A stretch of DNA of 64,000 nucleotides. Origin: Alphaproteobacteria bacterium. GTDB lineage: Bacteria; Pseudomonadota; Alphaproteobacteria; Rickettsiales; Midichloriaceae. Numbering within the stretch: position 1 is the stretch's first letter; the number at the start of each line of letters is the position of its first letter. Below, piece by piece: positions 9,476 to 19,216 of this stretch. Under the pieces are notes generated by a model. It was not told the origin of the DNA and did no database searches. It was given only the letters and a program-made list of their open reading frames with translations. A program made the translations under genes and the position numbers. The stretch spans positions 1 through 64,000 of the forward strand of contig JABDBN010000003.1 in NCBI GenBank assembly GCA_013288625.1, given 5' to 3'.

Positions 9476-9901
9476 ATGGAAAACAAACACGCAGGATTTT
9501 GGGTAAGGTTTCTAGCCTATATCATTGATTCATTAATTGTTGGCTTCGTTATGGGTATCCTCCTGACCATTATGGGTGTGACTGTAACTACAGTTAACGC
9601 TCATGGTATGACGCAGGTAACTGATATAGCAAACGCATACATTACCGTTGTTGGCTGGCTATATTGGTCAATCACCCAGTCATCTTCATGGCAGGCAACT
9701 ATTGGCAAGAAAGTGATGGGACTCAAACTCGTTAATGAAGATGGTACTCGGGTATCTTTCCTAAAAGCCTTAGGAAGATCGACGGTAGGATACCTTATAT
9801 CCGCAATAGTTCTTTGTATTGGCTTTATATCTATCGGCGTAACCGAGAAGAAAGTAGGCTTCCATGACATGATATTCAAAACTTATGTAGTGTACGAATA
9901 G
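9476..9901 (+). CDS. RDD family membrane protein
   Basis: 'AGFWVRFLAYIIDSLIVGFVMG...SSWQATIGKKVMGLKLVNEDG' RDD signature. Confidence 0.9.
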   Translation: MENKHAGFWVRFLAYIIDSLIVGFVMGILLTIMGVTVTTVNAHGMTQVTDIANAYITVVGWLYWSITQSSSWQATIGKKVMGLKLVNEDGTRVSFLKALGRSTVGYLISAIVLCIGFISIGVTEKKVGFHDMIFKTYVVYE

Positions 9902-9909
9902 TAAGTACG

Positions 9910-10416
9910 CTAAGAATTATCTTTTTTAGTAGCGGGCTTTTCCTTCTGGCCTTCTTTGCCGGTGTCTTTTGTCGCAGCGCCAAAAATATATTTACCAATC
10001 AGGCTTTCCAGGCTGATTGATGACTGAGTAAATTCAATCACTCCATTGTCGGCAATATGATCAGTTTCGGAGCCTGGAACAATAGCCACATATTTCTCTC
10101 CCATAAGTCCATTGCCAATTATCTCAGCGGTTGAATCTACGGGTAAATCAATCCCTGCTCTAAGTCGGATTTTCGCAACTGCCTGAAAAGTCTTCTTATC
10201 AAGAGAGAGGTCGATGACTCTACCAATCTTAACACCTCCAATTTTAACATCGCTGCCTAGATTGAGGCCATCAGCGCGATCAAATTTGGCAATGACTGTG
10301 TAGCCTTTTTCGGCTCCCCCGGTAACATCGGTAGTTGTATAGGCGAAATATAAAAAGCCGGCAGCTATAATTAGTACAACTGCTCCAACTAACGTTTCAA
10401 TAATATTTTTTGACAT
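9910..10416 (-). CDS. mlaD: MlaD/MCE-family lipid-asymmetry protein
   Basis: N-terminal TM and MCE domain 'YTVIAKFDRADGLNLGSDVKIGGVKIGRV'. Confidence 0.9.
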   Translation of the reverse strand: MSKNIIETLVGAVVLIIAAGFLYFAYTTTDVTGGAEKGYTVIAKFDRADGLNLGSDVKIGGVKIGRVIDLSLDKKTFQAVAKIRLRAGIDLPVDSTAEIIGNGLMGEKYVAIVPGSETDHIADNGVIEFTQSSISLESLIGKYIFGAATKDTGKEGQKEKPATKKDNS

Positions 10417-10430
10417 AGAAAAACCAATAA

Positions 10431-10790
10431 TTATTCAGGGCACCAAGGTTCATAATCACCTGTAGCCTTACCACGCTTTGATTCCGCCAGTAGATGACCT
10501 TTAGGATAATAAGCATACTTTGTTCCTGAGAGATTTGGAACACAAGACTTTTCCCAATCGTGTTTTTTATCATTATTCAGTGGTATTTCATTGGACTGAT
10601 AGTGCAGCCAACAATACCACTGCGGCGGAATTTTTGTGGGTTCAGTTAGACCTTTATAAACTACCCAACGGTGCTTTCGGCCAAAGCCTCGGTTGGCTTT
10701 TTTACTCTGATAGTATTTTTGCCCGAACTCATCGCTTCCCATGTAAACACCATTGAAAAAGGTATAGATTAGCGTGCTTAAATTAGCCAT
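10431..10790 (-). CDS. NDUFA12-like NADH:ubiquinone oxidoreductase subunit (B17.2)
   Basis: 'GSDEFGQKYYQSK...RRWVVYKG..EPTKIPPQWYCWLHY'-type NDUFA12 signature. Confidence 0.88.
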   Translation of the reverse strand: MANLSTLIYTFFNGVYMGSDEFGQKYYQSKKANRGFGRKHRWVVYKGLTEPTKIPPQWYCWLHYQSNEIPLNNDKKHDWEKSCVPNLSGTKYAYYPKGHLLAESKRGKATGDYEPWCPE

Positions 10791-10979
10791 TTGTAACTCA
10801 TGTTTTCTTCCATAATAAAGTTTCAGGCCGAGATGTCAATCCCGGCCTGTACTTGTAACGTATTGTTTTAAAGAAGTGAAACCCTCCCAGGTCCCCCTGA
10901 TATTTATTTCTATAATACAAAAGTTAATAAAAAGTTAACGTCGACAAAATATTTTCAGAGTTTTATCTCCCTTAGTATT

Positions 10980-11459
10980 TTATTTTTTGTCAGTTGGTTT
11001 AGGTTTTGGTTTCGGTTTATCGCTTTTATTATCATTCACGGTGTTTTTCTTTTGCTGATAAAGGCCAAAAAAATCAATTGGTTGCAGAAGCAGCGGAATA
11101 AAGCCACCATCCCGGGTTACATCGGAAACTATTCTGCGAATGTAAGGGAATAGGTAATTTGGGCATTGCACCAATAGGACTTTTTCTAACTCTTCTTCGC
11201 CTGAAGCTTCTACGCTAAACAAGCCGGAATATGTTAACTCAACAAGAAATAAATTCTGTTCCTTGGCATCAGCTTTAACCTGAGTAATAGTCGTCACTTC
11301 AAAAGTGTTCTCATCAACCATATCTACCTTAATATCAAAAGAAATATTAATCTGGGGTTGGTCTTGCACCATTAAACTCGCTGGAGCATTCTTATTTTCA
11401 AAGGATAAATCTTTAATATACTGCCCGTGTACTACGAAGCTACCTTGGTTTTGCAACAT
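10980..11459 (-). CDS. secB: Protein-export chaperone SecB
   Basis: 'VHGQYIKDLSFENKNAP...LVELTYSGLF...CPNYLFPYIRRIVSDVTRDGGFIPLLLQPIDF'. Confidence 0.95.
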   Translation of the reverse strand: MLQNQGSFVVHGQYIKDLSFENKNAPASLMVQDQPQINISFDIKVDMVDENTFEVTTITQVKADAKEQNLFLVELTYSGLFSVEASGEEELEKVLLVQCPNYLFPYIRRIVSDVTRDGGFIPLLLQPIDFFGLYQQKKNTVNDNKSDKPKPKPKPTDKK

Positions 11460-11549
11460 AATTTTCCCTAAGATAAGAGTTTATATTTTGTTTTAATTCT
11501 GATAACATTAAGAGATCAGAATGTATAGTAAAATAATTAAAATATCAAT

Positions 11550-12227
11550 ATGCTTCAAATTTTAGTACTGGCAATTGTTGCCTTCATAATCTTCAAGAAG
11601 CTCATTTCCGTAATGGGCAATACTAAGTATGACAATGAAATGTCAGACGAAGAAAAAGATAAGTTTGAAGAATTCAAAAAGTCTATATCCAATATTATTG
11701 AAACCAGGGAAGAAGAAAAGATAATTGATATAGCCTCCGGGCTTGAGGCCTCGCTTTCAGAGTCGGATCGCCAGGTATTTGATGCTATTAGGAAGAGTGA
11801 TCCTATGATGACTGCTGAGAAATTTATCAAAGGTGCTAAATCAGCTTTTGAAATGATTATAAATGCGCATGGACAAGGGGAAAAAAATGTCCTAAAGCAG
11901 CTGTTAAGTCCTGAATTATATAATAATTTTGATCTTGATATCACTAATAGAGAAGCTTCTAATCAGCTCCGTGAAGTCACTATAGTGGCCATTAAGGAAT
12001 GCAATATAAAATCCGCTGCATTATCAAATAAAAATAAGGTTGCAACTATTGATGTCCAGTTCATTAGTGAGCAGATAAAAGTGATTAAGGATAAACTATC
12101 TGGAGAAATCATTGACGGCAATCCTTCTAAGATTATACTTGCAAATGAATTTTGGTCTTTTTCAAAAGATATTGGTTCTGGTGCAAATGTATGGAAGTTA
12201 TGTGCTGTTAGTAACAATGCCGAATAG
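11550..12227 (+). CDS. Tim44/TimA-like domain protein
   Basis: N-terminal TM plus Tim44-like 'FIKGAKSAFEMIINAHGQGEKNVLKQLLSPELYNNF'; divergent from secB, upstream of mltA. Confidence 0.85.
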   Translation: MLQILVLAIVAFIIFKKLISVMGNTKYDNEMSDEEKDKFEEFKKSISNIIETREEEKIIDIASGLEASLSESDRQVFDAIRKSDPMMTAEKFIKGAKSAFEMIINAHGQGEKNVLKQLLSPELYNNFDLDITNREASNQLREVTIVAIKECNIKSAALSNKNKVATIDVQFISEQIKVIKDKLSGEIIDGNPSKIILANEFWSFSKDIGSGANVWKLCAVSNNAE

Positions 12228-13356
12228 TAAATTTAAATTTCTAACCCATCTTTTCTTAAGTCTGTTGTTAGGCGCAATTCTTACAGGTTGCGCAAGCACT
12301 AAGTCTCGCATCGTTAAATTCGAAGAAACTTCTTTTGATAAAATACCTGGATGGGAAGATGATAACCATTCTTGGGCGTTGGATGCATTTAAGAACTCCT
12401 GCAAGAAAATTCTCGCTGCAAAAGCTGACAACTCCATAAGTAAACTGACGAAAATTGGTGGTTCTGTAAGCGACTGGCAGCCTCCTTGTATTGAAGCAAG
12501 CCTTATGCCGAGTTGTTCCGATGATGAAGCCCAGGCGTTTTTTGAGCGTTGGTTTACGCCCTATAAAACCACCGATGATGAGAATAACCCGCATGGCACT
12601 CTGACTGGTTATTACCAGATTGAGCTTCAGGGAAGCCGTAAGCCTGGCGGAAAATATAAATACCCGGTCTATAAGAAGCCGCCGAATCTCGCTGATATCA
12701 AAGGAAGTGATGCAATTAACCAGGCGGCAATCAATGGTGGTGCTTTGTCTGGCAAAGGTTTAGAAATCGCTTGGGTTGATAACCGCGCCCGCCTGTACTT
12801 TATGCATATTCAGGGGTCGGGGGTGGTTAAGCTCAATGATGGCAGTGAGATGGTGCTGGGTTTTGATGGCCATAATGGCTATAAGTTCAAAGGGATTCGC
12901 GACGCGCTCAATGAACGCAACCTCAAACTACACTCAGCCAATGCTATGATGGATTGGTTGCACAAAAACCCAAAAGATTGCAGGGCAATCATCGATCAGG
13001 ACCCCTCATTTGTGTTCTTCCGCAAACAAGAAGCGGCAGCAGCGGTAGGTGGGCAGGGGGTGCCTCTAAAACCTGAGCGGTCAATTGCAGTTGATTGCGG
13101 GCTTTATCCCTATGGAGCGCCGGTATGGGTGGAATCAAAACTTCCCCAAAATGAGCTCTACCAGGGTAAGGAATATAAACGTTTATTCATAGCTCAGGAT
13201 ACCGGTGGCGCCATTCGCGGGGCAGTACGGGGGGATGTGTTTTTCGGCAGAGGGATGCTGGCAGAAAAGGTCGCCGGAGGCTTTAAAGTACCCACCAAAT
13301 TTTATATACTGCTTCCTAAAACTGTAAAAGTTCCAGCAAGTTATACCGCTGGTTAA
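12217..13356 (+). CDS. mltA: MltA-type lytic murein transglycosylase
   Basis: Lipoprotein-like N-terminus 'LLGAILTGCAS'; 'GTLTGYYQIELQGSR', 'IQGSGVVKLNDG', 'FIAQDTGGAIRGAVRGDVFFG'; start set to ATG 12217, overlapping the upstream gene by 11 bp. Confidence 0.93.
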   Translation: MPNSKFKFLTHLFLSLLLGAILTGCASTKSRIVKFEETSFDKIPGWEDDNHSWALDAFKNSCKKILAAKADNSISKLTKIGGSVSDWQPPCIEASLMPSCSDDEAQAFFERWFTPYKTTDDENNPHGTLTGYYQIELQGSRKPGGKYKYPVYKKPPNLADIKGSDAINQAAINGGALSGKGLEIAWVDNRARLYFMHIQGSGVVKLNDGSEMVLGFDGHNGYKFKGIRDALNERNLKLHSANAMMDWLHKNPKDCRAIIDQDPSFVFFRKQEAAAAVGGQGVPLKPERSIAVDCGLYPYGAPVWVESKLPQNELYQGKEYKRLFIAQDTGGAIRGAVRGDVFFGRGMLAEKVAGGFKVPTKFYILLPKTVKVPASYTAG

Positions 13357-13658
13357 TTGCATTTAGTACTTTAAAGCATAATTCTTGCTACAATGTTAAT
13401 AAGTATTTTGGCCGCAAAGGCAAATAAACTACAATTTTACGACACAGCATATTAAGATACCATTGCAAAAAGCAGCATAGCGACAATAAAATAATTGAGT
13501 AATTTAGGCTTGATCCTTAAATTTACAATTGACTATTGGCTCAATTTAGCGTTTAATTGAATGTAAAGAATTTTAAGCCTTTTTCAATCTAACTAAAAGG
13601 CATTGATAGAATCTGCTTCAGTAAAACGCCAGCAGTTCTACATTATTTTAAATTAAAG

Positions 13659-13808
13659 TATACCCAAAGTAGTTCAAAAATTGGGTAGTAATAAAGGTGG
13701 TGAGTGTGAGGTACGTATTTTTCATACGTTACAAAATGCGAATTACTTGCCGACTTAAGCTCGAAGAGCGTAGGTGGCGCCCACAATTTTTGAAAGGCGG
13801 AGGATATA
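13659..13808. repeat. TATACCC-ended MITE-like repeat
   Basis: tatacccaaag...gaaaggcggaggatata; internal 'tcatacgttacaaaatgcgaat' shared with the 33183 element. Confidence 0.65.
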
Positions 13809-13845
13809 CCTAAATGGAACTGAAATATGGATTTATGGACTTAGG

Positions 13846-13927
13846 CTTTGTGGGAATTTTGGTGCTTTGGATTATACAATGTAGCCACCCTACACGTATA
13901 ATGCAAAGTTCACAAAATCCCCCAAAG
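13846..13927. promoter_or_regulatory. Long imperfect hairpin upstream of rne
   Basis: ctttgtgggaattttggtg-ctttggattatacaatgtag pairs with ctacacgtataatgcaaagttcacaaaatcccccaaag around a short loop. Confidence 0.6.
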
Positions 13928-13996
13928 AATAAAGGCCAGAAACCGCATTTCAATTTTATTTAGGTATAATTAACATGAATTATAGGAATGACAGTC

Positions 13997-16285
13997 ATGG
14001 CAAGAAAAATGCTTGTGGATGCAGCACATCTCGAAGAGCTGCGAGTAGTAGTAAGTGATAACGGGAAAATTGAAGAATTTGATTATCAAAATGCAGAAAA
14101 AAAGTCTACCAAAGGAAATATCTACCTGGCAAAAGTAACTAGGGTTGAACCCTCTTTACAAGCCGCATTTGTAGATTATGGAGCGCAACGCCACGGTTTC
14201 CTTCCGTTTTCGGAAATTCATCCGGTGTACTATCAGATTCCGGTCTCTGATCGGGATAAGCTCTTAGAAGAAATGTGCCGGTCTCATAAGTCCAAGAATG
14301 AGAAGGATCTTAAACTGCCGAATCCAGAAAGTGATGAAGACGAAGAAAATGAAGAAGGAGCAACGGATCATCATGAAGATGGTGAGAGTGATTATGATAT
14401 CAAAGATCGCCCTCAATTCTACCGTCGTTATAGGATCCAGGAAGTTATTAAAAAAGACCAGGTCATACTTGTTCAGATTGAAAAAGAGGAAAGAAGCACT
14501 AAAGGTGCCTCGCTCACAACCTACATCTCTCTTGCAGGCAGATATTGCGTGCTTATGCCTAATGCTACAAAAGGTGGTGGTGTTTCCCGTAAAATTATTG
14601 ATGATCAGGACCGCGTGCGTTTAAAGAAAGTCGCATCGGAAATGACTAATGATCTTGAGGGGCAGGGCGCGGTCATAATTCGAACTGCTGGCTCATATAA
14701 GACCAAAACTGAAATCAGGCGAGACTTTCAATATTTGCAGCGCCTGTGGAACAATATCCGCGATCATACCGTTAAATCAAATGCTCCAGCTTTTATTCAC
14801 GAAGAGGGTGATGTCATCAAGAAAGCGATTCGTGATCTCTATGATAGTGAAATTGAAGAGGTCTTGGTTGAAGGAGAAAAAGCGTTTGAAGACGCCAAAA
14901 ACTTTATGAAACTTATTTTGCCTCGCCATATTACTAAGGTTAAGCTTTATGAGGATAAATTGCCCTTGTTTAGCCGCTATAATGTTGAAGAGCAGATTGC
15001 AGAGTTATATAGCAATCAGGTGCGTTTAAGATCAGGAGGCTACCTTGTTATCAATCATACAGAAGCCTTGGTTGCGATCGACGTAAACTCCGGGCGGTCA
15101 ACAGGTGAACGCAATGTTGAAAATACCGCGCTTAGAACCAATATTGAGGCCGCGCAAGAGATCGCTAAACAATTGCATCTTCGTGATCTTTCAGGTCTTA
15201 TCGTGGTCGATTTCATCGATATGGAAGAAATTAATAACCGCAAGACAGTAGAGCGTGAATTAAAGCATGCCTTGCTGAAAGATAAAGCTAAAGTTCAGAC
15301 GGGAAGGATCAGCAGTTTTGGGCTTTTGGAAATGTCGCGCCAGAGATTAAACCAAAGCTTGCTTGAAGCTAATACTGAAGTTTGCGAGCACTGTAATGGT
15401 CGCGGTCGTATACGTCATACCGCTTCGACTGCAGTTGTGGTTTTGCGCGCAATTGAAAGAGAAGTGGCATCGAGTGTATCCGGAGAGATCCATGTCTCTG
15501 CTTCATCGCAACTCATACTGCATATTCTTAATAACAAGCGTGAGCAACTCAGCGTACTTGAGAAGAAATTCGATGGTAAAATTCTGCTATACATTGATGA
15601 GACGGCAGGCGGTGATGGTTTCTTTATTGAGAAAAAACACGTTCAGCCAAGAAAGATAGAAGAGAAAGCGCCTTCAGGAATAGATCAGGCGGTCTATCAA
15701 GAGCAAGAGCAGGATGATATGGAAATAAAAGACGATGAACCTCCTTTAGAGCTAACCAGTAAGCAAAAGAATTTAAGAAGGTCTCCTCGCAACAAATCAG
15801 GGCATGCCAAGCCTCACAATAGCAAGGCACCTTATCATGATGCAAAACAACCTTCTCACGAACACCCTTCTGCCGGTAGCAGCAGGAAAATAAGGCATGG
15901 CCGCAGGGATGGTTCGCATCGTCATCGGGATCGCGACTTGTTTAGTGAGCTGGAATTAGTTCCTAACGATCAGGCAAACCAGGAAGCAGCAGATCAGTTC
16001 TATCAGCACGAACTTCAATTGGATGGTAAAACTGATGATAGGCGCCGCTCTGGTCATGACCGCCATAAAAAAGGTGGTGGCCGTAACTTTAGAGGAAGGC
16101 ATGCTGCCGCGCCTCAAACTCCTGAACAGGTCAGTTTGAATCGAGAGCAAAAGAAACAAAGCGATTTTGCCCATCAAGTTAAGCCAGCGGAAGAAAGCGA
16201 AGAGTTTAACCCTAAGGTAATGGCAGAAAGAAGAAAGCAGAATCAATCCTTATTAAAAGAGATATGGAAGAAAATTGTCGATTAA
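13997..16285 (+). CDS. rne: Ribonuclease E/G
   Basis: 'MARKMLVDAAHLEELRVVV', S1-like region, 'LVVIDVNSGR'-like motif, zinc link 'CEHCNGRGRI'; charged C-terminal tail. Confidence 0.93.
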   Translation: MARKMLVDAAHLEELRVVVSDNGKIEEFDYQNAEKKSTKGNIYLAKVTRVEPSLQAAFVDYGAQRHGFLPFSEIHPVYYQIPVSDRDKLLEEMCRSHKSKNEKDLKLPNPESDEDEENEEGATDHHEDGESDYDIKDRPQFYRRYRIQEVIKKDQVILVQIEKEERSTKGASLTTYISLAGRYCVLMPNATKGGGVSRKIIDDQDRVRLKKVASEMTNDLEGQGAVIIRTAGSYKTKTEIRRDFQYLQRLWNNIRDHTVKSNAPAFIHEEGDVIKKAIRDLYDSEIEEVLVEGEKAFEDAKNFMKLILPRHITKVKLYEDKLPLFSRYNVEEQIAELYSNQVRLRSGGYLVINHTEALVAIDVNSGRSTGERNVENTALRTNIEAAQEIAKQLHLRDLSGLIVVDFIDMEEINNRKTVERELKHALLKDKAKVQTGRISSFGLLEMSRQRLNQSLLEANTEVCEHCNGRGRIRHTASTAVVVLRAIEREVASSVSGEIHVSASSQLILHILNNKREQLSVLEKKFDGKILLYIDETAGGDGFFIEKKHVQPRKIEEKAPSGIDQAVYQEQEQDDMEIKDDEPPLELTSKQKNLRRSPRNKSGHAKPHNSKAPYHDAKQPSHEHPSAGSSRKIRHGRRDGSHRHRDRDLFSELELVPNDQANQEAADQFYQHELQLDGKTDDRRRSGHDRHKKGGGRNFRGRHAAAPQTPEQVSLNREQKKQSDFAHQVKPAEESEEFNPKVMAERRKQNQSLLKEIWKKIVD

Positions 16286-18069
16286 TGACTAGGCCAGTTT
16301 TGGAAAATGGCAAATTTAAAGTGGTAAATAAATACGACAGTGGGTTTTATCTGCTCTCAAGGATTTTTTCCGAGCATGTTAAGCAGTACGCAAAGAGTAT
16401 TATGCTGGCTGTTGTGTGCATGATTATGGTTTCAATTGTCACTGCAATTAATGCCTGGATGATGGAGCCCCTGCTGGACGATATCTTTCTCAAAAAAGAC
16501 AGTACCATGCTTTACCTGATTCCATTGGCCGTTATCGGTCTTGCTATTGTCAAGGGTCTGGCTACCTTCTTTCAGGCCACTACCATGAAGATGGTAGGCC
16601 AGAAAATCATCACTGATATTCAGCTCCGTTTGTATTCGCACCTTATTTATTCAGACATGAAGCTACTCAATGAGCACCCATCGGGTAACCTCATCTCCCG
16701 CTTTACCAACGATATAAACGCTATGCGAAGGACGGTGACCGATGTCGTAACTGGTTCAGTAACAGAGTTATTCACGGTTATAGGTTTGATTGTGGTAATG
16801 TTCTATCAGAGCTTAATGCTTACTGTAGTTGCTCTCGTCATTTTGCCGCTTGCGTTTTATCCACTGATAAAGCTTGGACAACGCATGCGCAAACTCGCGC
16901 GGAGCATGCAGGAAGAAATAGCAGGGTTTACCGTTCGCCTTGATGAGACTTTTCAAAATGTGCGCATCATTAAGTCCTATTGCCGTGAGGAATATGAAAT
17001 ATCGCGAGCTGCCCGGATTATTGACCGCATGCTTAATTTCTATCGCAAAACTGCAAAAGTAGAGTCTGCATCCTCACCGATTATGGAAACTATGGGTGCG
17101 GTTTCAGTTGCGCTTGTAGTTGTATACGGTGGAATGCAGGTTATTGCTGGGGAAACCACTCCAGGTTCCTTCTTTTCCTTTATTACTGCTTTGCTTCTGC
17201 TGTATAAACCACTGAAGACTATGTCCAATCTCAACAATGCTGTGCAAGAGGGGCTCAGTGCCTCACGCCGCTTGTTTATGATACTTGATATTGAGCCTGA
17301 GGTTTTGGATCAAAACGTAAAGAACGATAGCGGTTTTAAAAATTATAATATCAATTTTGCCAACGTATATTTCTCTTATAAATCCAACAATAAAATCCTG
17401 GATGGCATTTCGCTTAATATCCCACAGGGGAAAACTATTGCCCTGGTTGGCAGCTCAGGTGGCGGCAAAAGCACTATATTTAACCTGCTGCAAAGGCTTT
17501 ACGACCCTGATTATGGGGATATCACAATCGATAATAAAAACATTAAGAGTGTCTCTCTTAAAACTCTGCGCAAATCAATAGCCCTTGTAAGCCAGGAGGT
17601 GGCGCTATTTGAAGATACTATTCGGGAGAATATCCGCTATGGTCGGCTTGATGCAACCGATGAAGAGATTCTCGATGCAGCTATGGCCGCCGCCGCTCAT
17701 GATTTCATCATTAATCTGCCGGATGGTTATGAAACCAATATTGGCCAGCATGGCCACAAGCTTTCTGGCGGGCAGCGCCAGCGCTTGGCGATTGCCCGAG
17801 CCATTCTTAAAAATGCTCCGATTTTACTGTTGGATGAAGCGACTTCCGCACTTGATACCATTTCAGAAAAGCAGGTGCAAATGGCTTTGGAATACCTTAA
17901 GAAAGGTCGAACCACAATTGTGATTGCCCACCGCTTGTCGACAATCGAGAACGCTGATCTTATCTATGTAGTTACCGATGGTATCATCAAAGAATCCGGC
18001 ACCCACTCCCAACTGCTCGAGCAGGGTGGAGAGTACTCTCAGCTTTATAAAAAATATAAGAAGCATTAG
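16285..18069 (+). CDS. MsbA-like ABC transporter (TM domain plus ATPase)
   Basis: Six-TM domain, Walker A 'GSSGGGKST', 'LSGGQRQRLAIARA', 'LLLDEATSALD'; TAATG overlap with the rne stop. Confidence 0.92.
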   Translation: MTRPVLENGKFKVVNKYDSGFYLLSRIFSEHVKQYAKSIMLAVVCMIMVSIVTAINAWMMEPLLDDIFLKKDSTMLYLIPLAVIGLAIVKGLATFFQATTMKMVGQKIITDIQLRLYSHLIYSDMKLLNEHPSGNLISRFTNDINAMRRTVTDVVTGSVTELFTVIGLIVVMFYQSLMLTVVALVILPLAFYPLIKLGQRMRKLARSMQEEIAGFTVRLDETFQNVRIIKSYCREEYEISRAARIIDRMLNFYRKTAKVESASSPIMETMGAVSVALVVVYGGMQVIAGETTPGSFFSFITALLLLYKPLKTMSNLNNAVQEGLSASRRLFMILDIEPEVLDQNVKNDSGFKNYNINFANVYFSYKSNNKILDGISLNIPQGKTIALVGSSGGGKSTIFNLLQRLYDPDYGDITIDNKNIKSVSLKTLRKSIALVSQEVALFEDTIRENIRYGRLDATDEEILDAAMAAAAHDFIINLPDGYETNIGQHGHKLSGGQRQRLAIARAILKNAPILLLDEATSALDTISEKQVQMALEYLKKGRTTIVIAHRLSTIENADLIYVVTDGIIKESGTHSQLLEQGGEYSQLYKKYKKH

Positions 18070-18134
18070 TGTTTTTTTAACATATTAATGCTGGCAATTT
18101 TTGCAAATGCTGAATAAAATATTGCCGTAACCGA

Positions 18135-19028
18135 ATGAGATTTAAAATGCTACCAGGTGTACAACAATATGTATATGCTAGAAATGCTGATGATAGATAT
18201 AGGTTTTTTAAGTATCAGTATGGGCCAAACAAAACAGTTACCAACGCATTTGGCTTTAAGAGCGCAATTGATTCTGACTTAGTAGAGGCTATTTTGCGAG
18301 GTAATCTTGCTAAAGTTCAAGTAGCTGTTGGGCTTAAAGCCGATGTTAAAGCAAAAGAAGACAGAGCTGAAACCAGAACTCCAATAATGTTTGCGGCCTT
18401 GCAGACCAATACAGCTATAGTAGATACTCTGGTAAATAATGGAGCTAACGTATGTGAAGTAGCATTTTCATTTGGACATGCATCAGGTGGCTTATATACA
18501 TCAGTAAACATAAATAATGCACCGATCGCAAAAGCTATGCTTCAGCATGTTAGTCAGGGGAGTCTTGAAAAACAGCAATGGTATAGTGGTATGCCTCAGG
18601 ATTTTAAGAATAGAGTCATAGAGCTTCGCGCTGAAATAGATAAACCAGAGCTGGAAAGAGCCAATGCTGCAAATAGAGTATTATACCGTTTAAAATACGG
18701 TTGTGCGCTTGCTGCAGGTATACTAGCTCCTGTTGCGGGCGGTGCTTTGCTTGGATTCTCTGCAACCCCCATCATATGGACTACTGCAGCTGTTGCCGTA
18801 GTACTGGTCGCCTATGACTATATTCATGGTAAAGGGCACACTCCAAAAGCTGAAGATTTGAAAAATGGATTTGAAATATTGTGGAGTGAGGGATTAAAAA
18901 GTACCATTGCTAAATTCTATAACTCTCCTAAGTATGGAAGCTCTTATCTTTACCAAGATTATTGTTATTCTCCAGTAGGAGTTGTAACTGGATCTGGATT
19001 ACCGGGTGGAGTTGACTTAATTAGATAA
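18135..19028 (+). CDS. Short ankyrin-repeat protein with hydrophobic segment
   Basis: 'RTPIMFAALQTNTAIVDTLVNNGANVCEVAF' ANK-like; C-terminal TM-like stretch 'CALAAGILAPVAGGALLGFSATPIIWTTAAVAVVLVA'. Confidence 0.6.
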   Translation: MRFKMLPGVQQYVYARNADDRYRFFKYQYGPNKTVTNAFGFKSAIDSDLVEAILRGNLAKVQVAVGLKADVKAKEDRAETRTPIMFAALQTNTAIVDTLVNNGANVCEVAFSFGHASGGLYTSVNINNAPIAKAMLQHVSQGSLEKQQWYSGMPQDFKNRVIELRAEIDKPELERANAANRVLYRLKYGCALAAGILAPVAGGALLGFSATPIIWTTAAVAVVLVAYDYIHGKGHTPKAEDLKNGFEILWSEGLKSTIAKFYNSPKYGSSYLYQDYCYSPVGVVTGSGLPGGVDLIR

Positions 19029-19097
19029 CAATTCAATTGTCTCACGGCATTTAATTTGCTAGGCTCTTTGGGTACTGAGGGCATATTTGTCAAGTTG

Positions 19098-19216
19098 CCG
19101 TCATTGCGAGGAGCGTAAGCGACGCGGCAATCTTGTGAGTCTGTGTACTGGTTTGCTTCGCTTCGCTCGCAATGACGGTGCAATGGCAGCCCCAATTTTT
19201 GAAAGGCAAAAAGTAT
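19098..19216. repeat. Palindromic repeat (ccgtcattgcgag...ctcgcaatgacgg) plus TATA-type repeat end
   Basis: ccgtcattgcgaggagcg...cgctcgcaatgacgg inverted repeat; followed by ccccaatttttgaaaggcaaaaagtata, which resembles the ends of the 13659 and 33183 elements. Confidence 0.65.

Noticed and set aside
10826-10852. Hairpin caggccgagatgtcaatcccggcctg between secB and the NDUFA12-like gene considered as a terminator
   Set aside because: Stem is present, but no clear U-tract follows on the relevant strand; left uncalled.
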